Below, one piece after another: positions 53,863-62,928 of a stretch of DNA of 64,000 nucleotides. Every line of letters starts with the position of its first letter. Within the stretch, counting starts at the first letter, position 1. The position numbers were made by a program, and so were the translations under genes. This DNA is from an uncultured Pseudomonadales bacterium (GTDB lineage: Bacteria; Pseudomonadota; Gammaproteobacteria; Pseudomonadales; Azotimanducaceae): positions 2,418,001 through 2,482,000 of the forward strand of contig CATOTI010000002.1 of NCBI GenBank assembly GCA_951813295.1, in the 5' to 3' direction. The notes below the pieces were generated by a model. The model made no database searches. It worked only from the letters and a program-made list of their open reading frames with translations, and had not been told where the DNA came from.

Positions 53863-54777
53863 ATGAGCAATAGCAGATTCCGCCAGCGCCGTCTTTCGGA
53901 GCTCGCCGCGGGTTCGGATCTTGCGCAAACGCCGCGTGGCCTGATCGAGTACCAGAAGCTCGGCGTGGCGCCCTTCGTACTGCAACTTCACGGCACACCG
54001 GGTGGCTACGACCAGGCACTTCTGGTGGGTGCGACGTTCGTCGCTGCCGGCATGGGGAGCATCGGCGTTTCGCGGCCCGGGTATCTTCGAACGCCGATCA
54101 GCGTCGGACGAACGCCGGCCGAGCAGGCTGATGCGATGGTGGATTTCCTCGACGTCCTCGAAATCGAGCGGGTCGTGGTCCAGGGCGTCTCGGGCGGTGG
54201 GCCGTCGGCCGTACAGCTCGCCGCCCGCCACCCTGAGCGAATCAGCGCGTTGATCCTGACCTGCGCCGTGTCGTGCGCCTACCCGACGGAGATCCCGACC
54301 TGGGCACGGTTGGTGATGACCCCGCGCGGGATGCGCTTCAGCGAATGGATGTTCCGGCGGTTTCCTCGCGCCGCACTGAAGCAGATTGTCGGGCAGGAGA
54401 GCACCTACTCGCGCGCCGAGGTCGAAACCTTCACCGAGCGCGTCATGAACGATGTGGATGCGATGGAATTCCTCCGGGCGATGACGCGGAGCAGCACGCC
54501 CTGGGAGGACCGACGGGAAGGCTTCGACAACGACATCGCGGAGATCATTCGCCTCGCCGACGATCCGCTGCCCCTCGAGGACATCCACGTGCCGACGCTG
54601 CTCGTCCATGGCACGGCCGACAATGATGTGCCTTACGCGGTCGCCCTCGAAGCCAACGATCGGATGTCGGCGGCCGAGCTCTTCACGATCGAAAATGGCT
54701 CGCATCTGCTGTGGATCGACCCTGCGCGCGCCGGGATGGAAGCGCGTCTCGTCGAGTTCGTGCGTGCGAATTCGTGA
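53863..54777 (+). CDS. Alpha/beta hydrolase
   Basis: 304 residues from the ATG at 53863, with GAGGT five bases before it; a longer frame overlaps the divergent gene and has no homology. The oxyanion-type HGTPGG motif (QLHGTPGGYDQ), the nucleophile elbow QGVSGGGPSA (Ser110), a late Asp in VHGTADNDVPY and His in IENGSHLLW form a typical triad. A cap segment lies between residues 140 and 235. Likely an esterase or a C-C/epoxide-type hydrolase. No signal peptide. Confidence 0.88.
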   Translation: MSNSRFRQRRLSELAAGSDLAQTPRGLIEYQKLGVAPFVLQLHGTPGGYDQALLVGATFVAAGMGSIGVSRPGYLRTPISVGRTPAEQADAMVDFLDVLEIERVVVQGVSGGGPSAVQLAARHPERISALILTCAVSCAYPTEIPTWARLVMTPRGMRFSEWMFRRFPRAALKQIVGQESTYSRAEVETFTERVMNDVDAMEFLRAMTRSSTPWEDRREGFDNDIAEIIRLADDPLPLEDIHVPTLLVHGTADNDVPYAVALEANDRMSAAELFTIENGSHLLWIDPARAGMEARLVEFVRANS

Positions 54778-54789
54778 CGCTAAAGCGGG

Positions 54790-55713
54790 CTACAAGCTGT
54801 CGACGATCCCGACGACCACCGCTGGCGGTTCTTCGGGCGCTTCATCCATCACGAGGGCTCGGAGCAGCTCGAATAGGGTGATCCCGCGAACGGCGACATC
54901 GTTCCGCCAGTCCCATTCGGCGTGGCGTTCGAGCAGCAGACAGATTGCCGCGCCGAGCGCGTAGGCGTCGCTGCGCCACTGCGCGTATGTCCTTTCGCGT
55001 TGGGTACGCGCCCGCCCGATACGGGTAGCCGACAGAATTCCCCGACGAACGATGCGCAGATATTCACGTTCGATGGTGGGAAACCGATCCCGGCGCACGG
55101 CGATGGCGTAATAGTCCGCCGTTCCTTCGATCGTCGCGGCGCCGGCCATCGCGGCGTAGACGTTGGGCCGGTCGAGGCGAAGCTCGTCGAGTGCATTCCT
55201 GATCGTTTGGCGGGCATCGGCGTCGAAGTTGCCGCTCGCGGCGTTGATGACGGCGAGAAACAGCGGTTCGTCGTCGCGTCCCATCACATCGGGGGAAAAA
55301 GACCAGATTCGGCTGTCATAGCGCCAACCTTGCTGTGCGAGGTGAAAGAGCTCGTGCGGTTGATCGAAGTCGTGCTGGTCCATCCATCGGAACCACGGAT
55401 TGGGCGGAAGACGATCGATCCAGTTCGGTTTCGAGAGGTACATGCCGTAACCGCAGGCAAAGCCGAGCCGACCGGTGCCCGGGCCGCGGAAGAGGTATGC
55501 GGCCGCCAGGTGGAGGTCTGAGCAATCGATCGCGCGTGCGGCTTCTTCGGAACGGATCAGGTAGAAGACCCGGTGCGGACTCGGCCAGACATCGCTTCGA
55601 TGCGTTACCTCGATGGGGACGCGCACGATGGCGTCCGTCCCCGAGGCGACGGATGCCGTCAGGGAGAGAATGACGACGGCGGCGCGCACGATCCTGCCGA
55701 TCGGGTCAGCCAT
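54790..55713 (-). CDS. Exported protein with an HExxH metalloprotease-like motif
   Basis: 307 residues from the ATG giving MADPIGRIVRAAV, which starts inside the end of the upstream lipoprotein gene (eight-base overlap). Residues 1-25 are a signal peptide. The mature part contains HELFHLAQ (His120, Glu121, His124) and, 72 residues on, IEGTADYYA with Glu196, the arrangement of a gluzincin-type zinc site. Family not recognised. A periplasmic peptidase is plausible but not shown. The coupled lipoprotein gene suggests the two act together. Confidence 0.75.
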   Translation of the reverse strand: MADPIGRIVRAAVVILSLTASVASGTDAIVRVPIEVTHRSDVWPSPHRVFYLIRSEEAARAIDCSDLHLAAAYLFRGPGTGRLGFACGYGMYLSKPNWIDRLPPNPWFRWMDQHDFDQPHELFHLAQQGWRYDSRIWSFSPDVMGRDDEPLFLAVINAASGNFDADARQTIRNALDELRLDRPNVYAAMAGAATIEGTADYYAIAVRRDRFPTIEREYLRIVRRGILSATRIGRARTQRERTYAQWRSDAYALGAAICLLLERHAEWDWRNDVAVRGITLFELLRALVMDEAPEEPPAVVVGIVDSL

Positions 55714-56242
55714 CACACGCGAGCACTCGAATGAAGCTGAACCGTCGCGGATCGCCCGCGGTGATTCGGCCGCCGGGTGTCTGCGGATAGGAGAGGATCG
55801 TGCCGACGCCCTTGGCGCTCGAGATGAGCTGGAAATCGACGGTCTTCTCGCCCGTCTTGCAGCGCGTGCCGGCCTGGATGCGCTCGAAGTCGACGAGCTG
55901 AAAAGGCGTGCTGCGACCGGTCGCGATGAGCCGATAGAGGGCCGGGTCGATATCGAGCGCGTTGTCGGCATCGGCGCAGCGGATCTCGTCGGGGACCAGG
56001 ATCAGAAAACCGTCGACGGTGAAATCGGCGAAGCGAGACGATCGCTTCGGAGCGAGTCGCAGTGAACGGATCCGTCCGTCGGGGCAGGCGGATTCGACCC
56101 GGGATCGAAGATCTGCGGCCAGTCCTCCAACGGCCACCGATTCGGGTGGCGGGGGTATCTCCGGTGCTGGCGTCGCGGCGCAGCCGGTGCCGAATACGGC
56201 GCAGACGCCAGCGAAGATCGCCATCGAGAAGAAACCTCGCAT
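55706..56242 (-). CDS. Putative lipoprotein
   Basis: 178 residues from the ATG giving MRGFFSMAIFAGVCAVFG, followed by a lipobox with Cys in FGTGCAA, so it is probably a lipoprotein. After a Pro-rich linker (PEIPPPPES) comes a mostly beta domain with one disulfide-capable pair (CPDGR and RCADAD) and further Cys near each end (RCKTGE, LACDG). No known family recognised. It overlaps the HExxH gene and should be co-translated with it. Confidence 0.72.
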   Translation of the reverse strand: MRGFFSMAIFAGVCAVFGTGCAATPAPEIPPPPESVAVGGLAADLRSRVESACPDGRIRSLRLAPKRSSRFADFTVDGFLILVPDEIRCADADNALDIDPALYRLIATGRSTPFQLVDFERIQAGTRCKTGEKTVDFQLISSAKGVGTILSYPQTPGGRITAGDPRRFSFIRVLACDG

Positions 56243-56374
56243 GCTCGGTATCCGGTTGAGCACTCGCAAAACGTCATTATGGCGGGAGGAATGTCGGTAT
56301 CTATATCTCCACGGCTAATTCTGGGACGAAGAACGACCGCCCATTATTTCGTGGCATGTTGCACGTCTCTGTTT

Positions 56375-57736
56375 CTAGTACTTGTAAGCCTCCGGCTTGA
56401 ACGGTCCTTCGACCGAGACGCGGATGTAGTCGGCTTGTTCGTTCGTGAGTCGGGTGACCACCCCACCGAAGCCCTCGACCATGAGCGCGGCGATTTCTTC
56501 GTCGAGTTTCTTCGGGAGTACTTCGACGGTGATCGGTGCCCGTTGGCTCGGGTCCTGCTTGGCCCAGCCCTGCTCGAAGAGATGCATTTGCGCGAACACC
56601 TGATTCGCGAATGAGCCGTCCATGACACGCGACGGGTGTCCCATCGCGTTGCCGAGATTCACGAGGCGGCCTTCGGACAAGAGGATCAGGTAATCGGTCT
56701 GGTCATCCGAACGGAGAATCTGGTGGACCTGTTCCTTGACCTCGATCCACTGCCAGTTTTCGCGCATGAAGGCGGTATCGATCTCGGTGTCGAAGTGACC
56801 GATGTTGCAGACGATGGCGCCCGATTTCAGCGTGCGGAGCATGGCCGAATCGCAGACTCTGCTGTTGCCCGTGCAGGTCACGACGAGGTCGGTATCTCGC
56901 ATCAGGCGCAGATCGATGTCTTCAACACGACCGGTGTTCCTGCCGTCGGTATACGGCGAGACCACTTCGAAGCCGTCCATGCAGGCCTGCATCGCGCAGA
57001 TCGGATCGGCCTCGGCGATGCGCACGATCATGCCTTCCTGGCGAAGGCTGGCCGATGAGCCCTTGCCGACGTCGCCATAGCCGATGACGAGCGCACGTTT
57101 ACCAGCCATCAGCATGTCGGTGGCGCGCTTGATGGCGTCGTTCAGGCTATGACGGCAGCCGTAGCGGTTGTCGTTCTTGGACTTCGTGACCGAATCGTTG
57201 ACGTTGATCGCTGGCACTTTGAGATCGTCCGTCTCGAGCATGTCGAGCAGCCGGTGCACGCCCGTCGTCGTCTCTTCGCTCACGCCATGGATCGATTCGA
57301 GCATCGATGGATACTTCTCGTGGATCTTGAGCGTGAGATCGCCGCCGTCGTCGAGCAGGAGGTTGGCGTTCCAGGGCGCGCCGTCTTTCAGAATCGTCTG
57401 CTCGAGGCACCAGTCGTATTCCTCTTCCGTTTCGCCCTTCCAGGCGAAGACCGGAATCCCCTGATCGGCGATCGCGGCGGCCGCGTGGTCCTGGGTCGAG
57501 AAGATGTTGCAGGAGGACCAACGCACTTCAGCGCCGAGTGAGACCAGGGTTTCGATCAGAACGGCCGTCTGCACGGTCATGTGAATACAACCGATGATCT
57601 TGGCGCCTGCGAGCGGTTGTTCAACGTTGTATTTGCGGCGCAGCGCCATGAGCGCGGGCATCTCACCTTCCGCCAGCGCGATCTCCCGTCGGCCGAATTC
57701 GGCGAGGCCAATGTCGGCGACTTTGTAGTCGGTCAT
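56375..57736 (-). CDS. ahcY: Adenosylhomocysteinase (S-adenosyl-L-homocysteine hydrolase)
   Basis: 453 residues from the ATG at 57736, which overlaps the stop of the regulator-methyltransferase gene (ATGA). The sequence is highly conserved: [33 protein letters not shown], the NAD-binding [11 protein letters not shown], and the C-terminal [11 protein letters not shown] with the Lys-Tyr pair that reaches the neighbouring NAD site. It splits SAH to adenosine and homocysteine, relieving inhibition of methyltransferases. Its control probably comes from the upstream gene's palindrome at 58728. Confidence 0.97.
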   Translation of the reverse strand: MTDYKVADIGLAEFGRREIALAEGEMPALMALRRKYNVEQPLAGAKIIGCIHMTVQTAVLIETLVSLGAEVRWSSCNIFSTQDHAAAAIADQGIPVFAWKGETEEEYDWCLEQTILKDGAPWNANLLLDDGGDLTLKIHEKYPSMLESIHGVSEETTTGVHRLLDMLETDDLKVPAINVNDSVTKSKNDNRYGCRHSLNDAIKRATDMLMAGKRALVIGYGDVGKGSSASLRQEGMIVRIAEADPICAMQACMDGFEVVSPYTDGRNTGRVEDIDLRLMRDTDLVVTCTGNSRVCDSAMLRTLKSGAIVCNIGHFDTEIDTAFMRENWQWIEVKEQVHQILRSDDQTDYLILLSEGRLVNLGNAMGHPSRVMDGSFANQVFAQMHLFEQGWAKQDPSQRAPITVEVLPKKLDEEIAALMVEGFGGVVTRLTNEQADYIRVSVEGPFKPEAYKY

Positions 57737-58695
57737 GAGGTTTCCTTTCGGTAGGTTTTGATTTGAATCCGGAATCCGTTGTTCAGCGTGATGTACCGCT
57801 CGAGCAGGGGCTCGAAGCCAGCGGCGCAGGAAAAGCGGCTGAGTTGCTCGGGTTCGAAGCCGTGCCATCTATCGCCGCAGGCGTCAGCGACCCAGTCCTG
57901 CTCGTGGTTGCAGAGCTCGACCAGCAGCAACACGGCGCCTTCATCAAGGGCGTGGGCGCACGATCGCAGGAATGACGTAGGCGAGGCCGCGTGATGCAGC
58001 ACCATCGACGCGATGACGAGGTCGTACGATCGACTGTGGGCGAGGGCGTGCGATGCGAGGTCTTCGCTCGAGAAAACGATCTTCGGCAAGCCTTCCCGCG
58101 TCGCCCGATCGCGTGCGCGGTCGAGCATGGGTAATGCATCGTCGATGGCGACGACGGATTCACAGAACTCGACGAGTGGAATGAGGAAGTCTCCGTCACC
58201 CGGCCCGACTTCGAGTGCTCGGTCGAAATCGACGGCGGCGATCCGTGCGGTTTCGATCAGCACCTCGCGCGCCAGCGGAACGTAGACGTCGGGCGCCGCG
58301 ATGAGGTCGCGTTGATCGGTGAACGCCGCGCCTTTGGCGTGGAAGAACGCGCGGCTTTTTTCGGCACGCCGACAGTGAATCCGGTCGAGACGTTCGGCGA
58401 GCGCGTCGGGTAGGGGGTGTTGATCGATGGTTCTGAAAAACGCCGACATGAGCTCGTCGGTCACGCCGAAAGCGCGCGAGTAATAGATCGTGTTGCCTTC
58501 CCGCCGACGTTCCACGACGCCGGCTTCGGCCAGGCGTTTCAGATGGTGCGAGAGTGCCGGTTGGGCAAGATCGAGGGCGTAGGCAAGTTCACCCGCGTTG
58601 TATGAATCGGCCGCGAGCGAACGCACGATGTCGCCGCGATGGGCATCACCAAAAACTTTGGCGAGGTCGATGGCAGGATCGTAGGCGCGTCGCAT
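57733..58695 (-). CDS. ArsR-family regulator fused to a SAM-dependent methyltransferase (SahR-like)
   Basis: 320 residues. Residues 1-90 are a winged-helix ArsR/SmtB domain ([20 protein letters not shown] is the recognition helix, then [16 protein letters not shown]). Residues about 150-300 are a class I methyltransferase with motif [16 protein letters not shown] and MVLHHAASP. Fusions of this type next to ahcY have been described as SAH-responsive repressors (SahR) of the methionine cycle in Proteobacteria; binding of SAH in the methyltransferase pocket would relieve repression. It overlaps ahcY by four bases. A perfect 14-bp palindrome lies 33 bases upstream. Confidence 0.9.
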   Translation of the reverse strand: MRRAYDPAIDLAKVFGDAHRGDIVRSLAADSYNAGELAYALDLAQPALSHHLKRLAEAGVVERRREGNTIYYSRAFGVTDELMSAFFRTIDQHPLPDALAERLDRIHCRRAEKSRAFFHAKGAAFTDQRDLIAAPDVYVPLAREVLIETARIAAVDFDRALEVGPGDGDFLIPLVEFCESVVAIDDALPMLDRARDRATREGLPKIVFSSEDLASHALAHSRSYDLVIASMVLHHAASPTSFLRSCAHALDEGAVLLLVELCNHEQDWVADACGDRWHGFEPEQLSRFSCAAGFEPLLERYITLNNGFRIQIKTYRKETS

Positions 58696-58727
58696 GGCGG
58701 CGTACCTTAATCGAGCGGCGATCTATT

Positions 58728-58741
58728 TCAAAATATTTTGA
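58728..58741. promoter_or_regulatory. 14-bp perfect palindrome, probable operator for the ArsR-methyltransferase regulator
   Basis: TCAAAATATTTTGA is identical to its reverse complement. It lies in the 165-base gap between the divergent regulator-ahcY operon and the aminotransferase operon, 33 bases from the first start and 120 from the second, inside an AT-rich island. ArsR-family proteins bind such palindromes, so autoregulation and joint control of both operons are plausible. Confidence 0.68.
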
Positions 58742-58860
58742 TTTAGTGCGTTGGCGCGTCGACGGAATGTGCCAAGACGACGCGCATAAATCACTCGAGC
58801 CCGCGCTGGTCCTATACTTTCGCGCCAGCGCGGCGATTGCCGCTCTCCGTTCTGGAAACC

Positions 58861-60003
58861 ATGACGATCCAAAGCAAGTTACCGACCGTAGGCACGACGA
58901 TTTTCACGATCATGTCGAAGCTTGCGGCCGACGAAGGTGCGATCAACCTGTCGCAAGGCTATCCCGACTTCAACGGGCCACCACGGCTGTTGGAACTCGT
59001 GACGGAATCGATGCATGCAGGGCTCAATCAGTACCCGCCCATGACGGGTATCGAACCCTTGCGCGAAGGGATCGCCGGTAAAGTTGCCGAGCTCTACGGT
59101 ACGGTCGTCGACCCGGTCGATGAGGTGACCGTCACCTCGGGTGCGACCGAAGCGCTCTTCTGTGCCGTTCACGCGATCGTCCGGCCGGGCGACGAAGTGA
59201 TCGTGTTTGATCCCTGCTACGACTCCTACGAGCCCGCGGTGACGCTTGCCGGCGGTCATTGCGTTCACGTGCCGATGACGTCCGATTTCGCCATTGACTG
59301 GCAGCGCGCTCGCGAAGCGGTGACGTCAAAAACGCGCCTCGTCATGGTGAATTCACCGCACAACCCGAGCGGCTCCGTCTGGACACGGGACGATATCGAC
59401 GGCCTACGCTCCTTATTGGCGTTGGGTGATATCTACGTCGTGGCGGACGAGGTCTACGAACACATCGTCTTCGATGGTCGGGCGCACGAGAGCCTGACGC
59501 GCTATCCGGAAATCTGGGCGAAGAGTTTCGTGGTTTCTTCCTTCGGCAAGACCTACCACGTCACGGGTTGGAAGGTCGGCTACGCGGTGGCGCCTCGCGA
59601 GCTGACGCGGGAGTTTCGCAAGGTGCATCAGTTCGTCACGTTCACCACGCCGACCCCGCTGCAGCATGCGCTGGCGCGGTTTCTCGACGAATACCCCGAC
59701 CACCACCGCGAACTCGGTGCTTTCTATCAGGCCAAACGCGATCTCTTCGTCGACCTGCTACGTCCCTCTCGGTTCGCGTTTTCGCCGTCCGCGGGCACGT
59801 TCTTCCAACTGCTCGATTTCTCCGCTATCACTAACGAGGAAGACGAGGCCCTTGCGCGCCGTTGGACGAAGGAGGCGAAAGTGGCCTCGATTCCGATTTC
59901 TCTTTTCTACGTCGAGCCGCCGAAGCAGAACATCCTGCGGTTCTGTTTTGCGAAGGACGACGCGACGTTGCGCCAGGCCGCGGAGGTTCTGTGTCAGCTC
60001 TGA
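58861..60003 (+). CDS. Methionine-type (YbdL-like) PLP aminotransferase
   Basis: 380 residues from the ATG at 58861. Fold-type I signatures: INLSQGYPDFNGPPRLLELV, VTVTSGATEALFCAVHAIV, VNSPHNPSGSVW, VVADEVYEHIVFDG and the PLP-lysine segment SSFGKTYHVTGWKVGY. This matches the YbdL/kynurenine-aminotransferase-like group, whose members transaminate methionine or 4-methylthio-2-oxobutanoate, often with glutamine as donor. The omega-amidase next door removes the 2-oxoglutaramate made from glutamine, a known pairing. Divergent from the ahcY operon. Confidence 0.88.
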   Translation: MTIQSKLPTVGTTIFTIMSKLAADEGAINLSQGYPDFNGPPRLLELVTESMHAGLNQYPPMTGIEPLREGIAGKVAELYGTVVDPVDEVTVTSGATEALFCAVHAIVRPGDEVIVFDPCYDSYEPAVTLAGGHCVHVPMTSDFAIDWQRAREAVTSKTRLVMVNSPHNPSGSVWTRDDIDGLRSLLALGDIYVVADEVYEHIVFDGRAHESLTRYPEIWAKSFVVSSFGKTYHVTGWKVGYAVAPRELTREFRKVHQFVTFTTPTPLQHALARFLDEYPDHHRELGAFYQAKRDLFVDLLRPSRFAFSPSAGTFFQLLDFSAITNEEDEALARRWTKEAKVASIPISLFYVEPPKQNILRFCFAKDDATLRQAAEVLCQL

Positions 60004-60770
60004 GTGTGGGTCTCGTCCAGGCGGACACCTATTGGCATCGCGCGGCGGACAACCGCGCGATGTTTGATCGACATCTGGATCGGCTGGCGGACGTCGATGT
60101 TGCGGTGTTGCCTGAGATGTTCAGTACCGGGTTCACGATGTCGTCGCGCGAAGTCGCCGAGACGATGGACGGCCCGACGGTTTCCTGGATGCTCGATGAG
60201 GCTGGTAAGCGCGATATACACATCGCCGGATCGCTCGTTATCGAAGACGGCGGCGAGTACTTCAATCGATTCGTCTGGGCGACCCCGGATGGGCTCGGTG
60301 CGACGTACGACAAACGCCATCGCTTCCGGATGGCGGGCGAGCACGAGCATTACGATGCGGGGTCGAATCGTGTCGTGGTGACGGTGGCGGGATGGCGGCT
60401 TTGCCTGATGGTCTGCTACGACTTGCGATTCCCCGTCTGGTTTCGCTCGCGCGACGACTACGACGGCATCGTCGTGGTGGCGAATTGGCCGGCGCGGCGG
60501 CAAATCGCCTGGAACACGCTACTTCGCGCCCGGGCGATCGAGAATCAGTGCTTCGTCGTTGCAGTGAATCGTGTGGGCGTCGACGGCAATGGGGTCGGCT
60601 ATCGCGGTGGTAGCGCCGTCTATGGCCCGGTCGGGGAGATCCTCTGCGAACTCTTCGATCGTGAAGCAACGGCAACGGTCGAACTCGACATCGAGAGCCT
60701 CGAAGCGCAGCGCCAAGCTTTTCCGGTCCACCTCGACCGGGACCGATTCGAGTTACCCGAAGAAGAATGA
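59991..60770 (+). CDS. Omega-amidase (YafV/NIT2-like, nitrilase superfamily)
   Basis: 259 residues from the GTG at 59991, which has GGAGG four bases before it and overlaps the aminotransferase by 13 bases; GTG at 60006 is the alternative. The Glu-Lys-Cys triad is Glu42 (VLPEMFSTGF), Lys108 (TYDKRHRFRM) and Cys142 (LMVCYDLRFPVW). YafV-type enzymes hydrolyse 2-oxoglutaramate or 2-oxosuccinamate; paired with a glutamine transaminase this makes methionine salvage irreversible. Its stop overlaps the cytochrome gene by four bases. Confidence 0.9.
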   Translation: MSALSVGLVQADTYWHRAADNRAMFDRHLDRLADVDVAVLPEMFSTGFTMSSREVAETMDGPTVSWMLDEAGKRDIHIAGSLVIEDGGEYFNRFVWATPDGLGATYDKRHRFRMAGEHEHYDAGSNRVVVTVAGWRLCLMVCYDLRFPVWFRSRDDYDGIVVVANWPARRQIAWNTLLRARAIENQCFVVAVNRVGVDGNGVGYRGGSAVYGPVGEILCELFDREATATVELDIESLEAQRQAFPVHLDRDRFELPEEE

Positions 60771-61090
60771 CATTGATGATTCGTCCCATCGCGTTACTCG
60801 CGACGGTAGTCCTGGTCGGCTGCGGCGGAGAGCCGAAATCGGTTGGTCAGTCGACGTACGAACGCTATTGCTACGTCTGCCATGCGGCCGGTACGGCGAG
60901 CGCACCGCGATTCGCGCGTCCCGAGGATTGGGCGGGAAGGCTCGAACGGACGGATGAAGAGATCTTCAAACGGGTCGTCGATGGGATCCCACCGGCCATG
61001 CCGCCACGTGGATTGTGCACGTGCGATGACGAGACACTGCGCGCGGCGACCGACTACCTGCTCGATTCGGTTCGTGGTGAAAATCGCTAA
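60767..61090 (+). CDS. Small c-type cytochrome, probable lipoprotein
   Basis: 107 residues. A signal peptide with lipobox (VVLVGCGGEP) suggests membrane anchoring in the periplasm. The heme site is CYVCH, and the axial Met is likely the one in PPAMPPRG. Two further Cys (GLCTCDD) recall the disulfide-like pair near the C-terminus of cytochrome c5. It carries electrons between respiratory or dehydrogenase partners. The overlap with the omega-amidase gene suggests co-transcription, but a shared role is not obvious. Confidence 0.87.
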   Translation: MTLMIRPIALLATVVLVGCGGEPKSVGQSTYERYCYVCHAAGTASAPRFARPEDWAGRLERTDEEIFKRVVDGIPPAMPPRGLCTCDDETLRAATDYLLDSVRGENR

Positions 61091-61318
61091 GTATTATGGA
61101 ATTTCGCGTGATCGACCCGGATACGATGGCGCGGCTGGCGTGATGAAGCGCTCGTAACTGGTTGAAAAATAGATACTTAGTGCGCGCGTCAGGGGAAACC
61201 CGTACTTCTTGGTACGAATCCTGCTTAAGAATCCTGCATAAGAAGCACACGCCCTGCCAATCGTGTCATCGATCATCGAGCGGCCGGCGTATGATGCGAG
61301 CAAGAAGAGGAGTTGAAG

Positions 61319-61738
61319 ATGGCCACGCGATATCTACCCGGTGATGTTCTGTCGCGGCGTAAGGGCTTTGTGATGCACAAAGGCGTCGCGCTCGGTGGTG
61401 GTCGCGTGCTGCACAACTCGCCCTTTCGAGGCGAGCACGTCGTCTCGGAGCACGAATTCCTCGACGGTAAGCGTCTGCACGTCAAACGCCTTCAAACCCG
61501 CGATCGCATGCGGGCATTACGCGCGGCGGAGTCGCTCGAGCCGCGAAGCTACTCGCTCCTATCGAACAACTGTGAGCACACCGTGTCGCGCGTCACCAAA
61601 GGCCGGCCAGATAGCCCGCAATTGCGCTCCTGGGCGGCGGGCATCGGACTCGGCGCGCTGGCGTTTGCGCTGACGCGTCATCCGGGAGCCGCGGTTGCTG
61701 GATACGCATTAGGCCGCAACCTGGTGGACGACGACTGA
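61319..61738 (+). CDS. LRAT-domain (HRASLS/NlpC-P60-like) protein
   Basis: 139 residues from the ATG at 61319, with AGAGGAG six bases before it. PGDVLSRRKGFVMHKGVALG carries the first His (His20), a second His lies in RVLHNSP (His32), and the nucleophile is Cys85 in NNCEHTVSR, as in lecithin-retinol acyltransferase and HRASLS enzymes. The C-terminal 105-130 is hydrophobic (GLGALAFALTRHPGAAVAGY) and may anchor it to a membrane. Eukaryotic relatives move acyl groups between phospholipids; bacterial members are poorly known. A strong terminator follows. Confidence 0.82.
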   Translation: MATRYLPGDVLSRRKGFVMHKGVALGGGRVLHNSPFRGEHVVSEHEFLDGKRLHVKRLQTRDRMRALRAAESLEPRSYSLLSNNCEHTVSRVTKGRPDSPQLRSWAAGIGLGALAFALTRHPGAAVAGYALGRNLVDDD

Positions 61739-61762
61739 AGCGTCGCTTCGAATTTCTTACCA

Positions 61763-61787
61763 AGGCGTGTTTCGACACGCCTTTTTT
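61763..61787 (+). terminator. Rho-independent terminator after the LRAT-like gene
   Basis: A 7-bp stem GGCGTGT/ACACGCC around a TTCG loop (61764-61781) is followed by six T (61782-61787). It lies 25 bases after the stop codon and faces the convergent gene ending at 61795. Confidence 0.88.
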
Positions 61788-61794
61788 GTGCCTT

Positions 61795-62928
61795 CTATCG
61801 GGCCAGCGCGCTGGCGATACCGAGACCGGCGTCGGTTAGACGCGCCGCCTTGTCGAGGTCGATCGTCGTCGGCCAGCGATCATCGGGATGGTGGAAATAG
61901 GGGTTCGAACCGATGAAGGAGATGTAGCGGCCGTTCAGGTCGTAAATGTTGTGCGCCTCGCCGCCGGGTTGTTTGCCCGGGCCCAGACGAAACGCCGGCG
62001 TCTCGCCTGCGGCCGTCAGGGCTTGATCGGCAATCGATTCCATCTCGTGATCACTCACCTGCAGACGGAACGAACCGCCTTCGGTGATGAAATTGGCACC
62101 GAGATGAAACCAGGCATGAGCGCCGGCACCTAGTGCGCGGTCGCGACTGAGGAAATGCTCGAGGCCGGTATGGCCGAGTTCGTGACCCGTGTTGGCCGTA
62201 AAGATCACGTCGCGCCCGGGTTGGTTGTCGGCGAAATGCCGCAGCGCCGCCAACCAGATCGCGATACCACCACTGCGTTCGGCGGTGCAGGTCCACCAAG
62301 CGCTCTTGGGCGTCATGACGACGAGTGGCGGGAGGTCGCGATCGCGGCCGGGGATACGGGCCTGCACGTTCGAGGCGATCGACGTCCGCCTTTCGACGGC
62401 GACGGTGAGCTTCGCGTTCGATCGCGCCGCGACCGCTTCTTCCATCCAGGTGCCGTGCTCCGTCGCGATCTGCAGGACCGGCGGACCAAATGGATCGACG
62501 AATCGTGGGGCGTTCTGGAGAGCGAGGCCCGGAACGCTCGCATCCATGGCTGCGATCGCGACGACGCCGACGCGATCGGATCGGCGTACTTCGTCGAAGT
62601 TACCCAGCGTCGCCGGCGAAAGTGGTCCCACGCCGATGCCGTCGTTCGCCGCCAGGTCGTGTAGCGGTGCTTCGATTCCACTCGCCGCGGTTGTCCCGCC
62701 GTCGAACAGCGGCACGCCTTCTAGGCGCGTGCCTTCGGCTTCGATCGAACAGTCGTTCAGCACCCAGCGTGGGAATACAAAAGCATCGATTGACGGTTCG
62801 AATCCGGCCGCGAGGATTTCGTCGGCGAGCCATTCGGACGTGCGCGAGTCGCCCTCCGTGCCGGTGCGGTGGTCGTTGATCGAATCCCAGTTCCTGATAT
62901 CGCGTTCGAGCGCGGCGATATCGGCCAT
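61795..62928 (-). CDS. M28-peptidase-fold protein with altered metal ligands
   Basis: About 377 residues; ATG codons at 62931 and 62928 overlap the stop of the upstream dehydrogenase. The overall order is that of M28 aminopeptidases with an inserted PA-like domain (residues about 80-190). However, the usual His-x-Asp and Asp-Asn-x-x-Gly ligands read VVMTPKSAWW and ERSGGIA, and the Glu-Glu segment reads ANTGHELGHTGLEHF. The late His is present in YFHHPDDRWPTT. The enzyme may bind metal differently or be inactive. No signal peptide is seen. Paired with the PQQ dehydrogenase by overlap only. Confidence 0.72.
   Translation of the reverse strand: MADIAALERDIRNWDSINDHRTGTEGDSRTSEWLADEILAAGFEPSIDAFVFPRWVLNDCSIEAEGTRLEGVPLFDGGTTAASGIEAPLHDLAANDGIGVGPLSPATLGNFDEVRRSDRVGVVAIAAMDASVPGLALQNAPRFVDPFGPPVLQIATEHGTWMEEAVAARSNAKLTVAVERRTSIASNVQARIPGRDRDLPPLVVMTPKSAWWTCTAERSGGIAIWLAALRHFADNQPGRDVIFTANTGHELGHTGLEHFLSRDRALGAGAHAWFHLGANFITEGGSFRLQVSDHEMESIADQALTAAGETPAFRLGPGKQPGGEAHNIYDLNGRYISFIGSNPYFHHPDDRWPTTIDLDKAARLTDAGLGIASALAR

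Noticed and set aside
57737..58860. SAH riboswitch controlling ahcY
   Set aside because: ahcY starts inside the end of the upstream coding gene, so there is no leader for an aptamer. Control by the ArsR-type protein and palindrome is the better explanation.
61200..61250. Short direct repeat (GAATCCTGC followed by TAAGAA-like sequence, twice) before the LRAT-like gene as a CRISPR or phage site
   Set aside because: Only two short adjacent copies, no spacers and no associated genes; most likely a chance or local slippage duplication.
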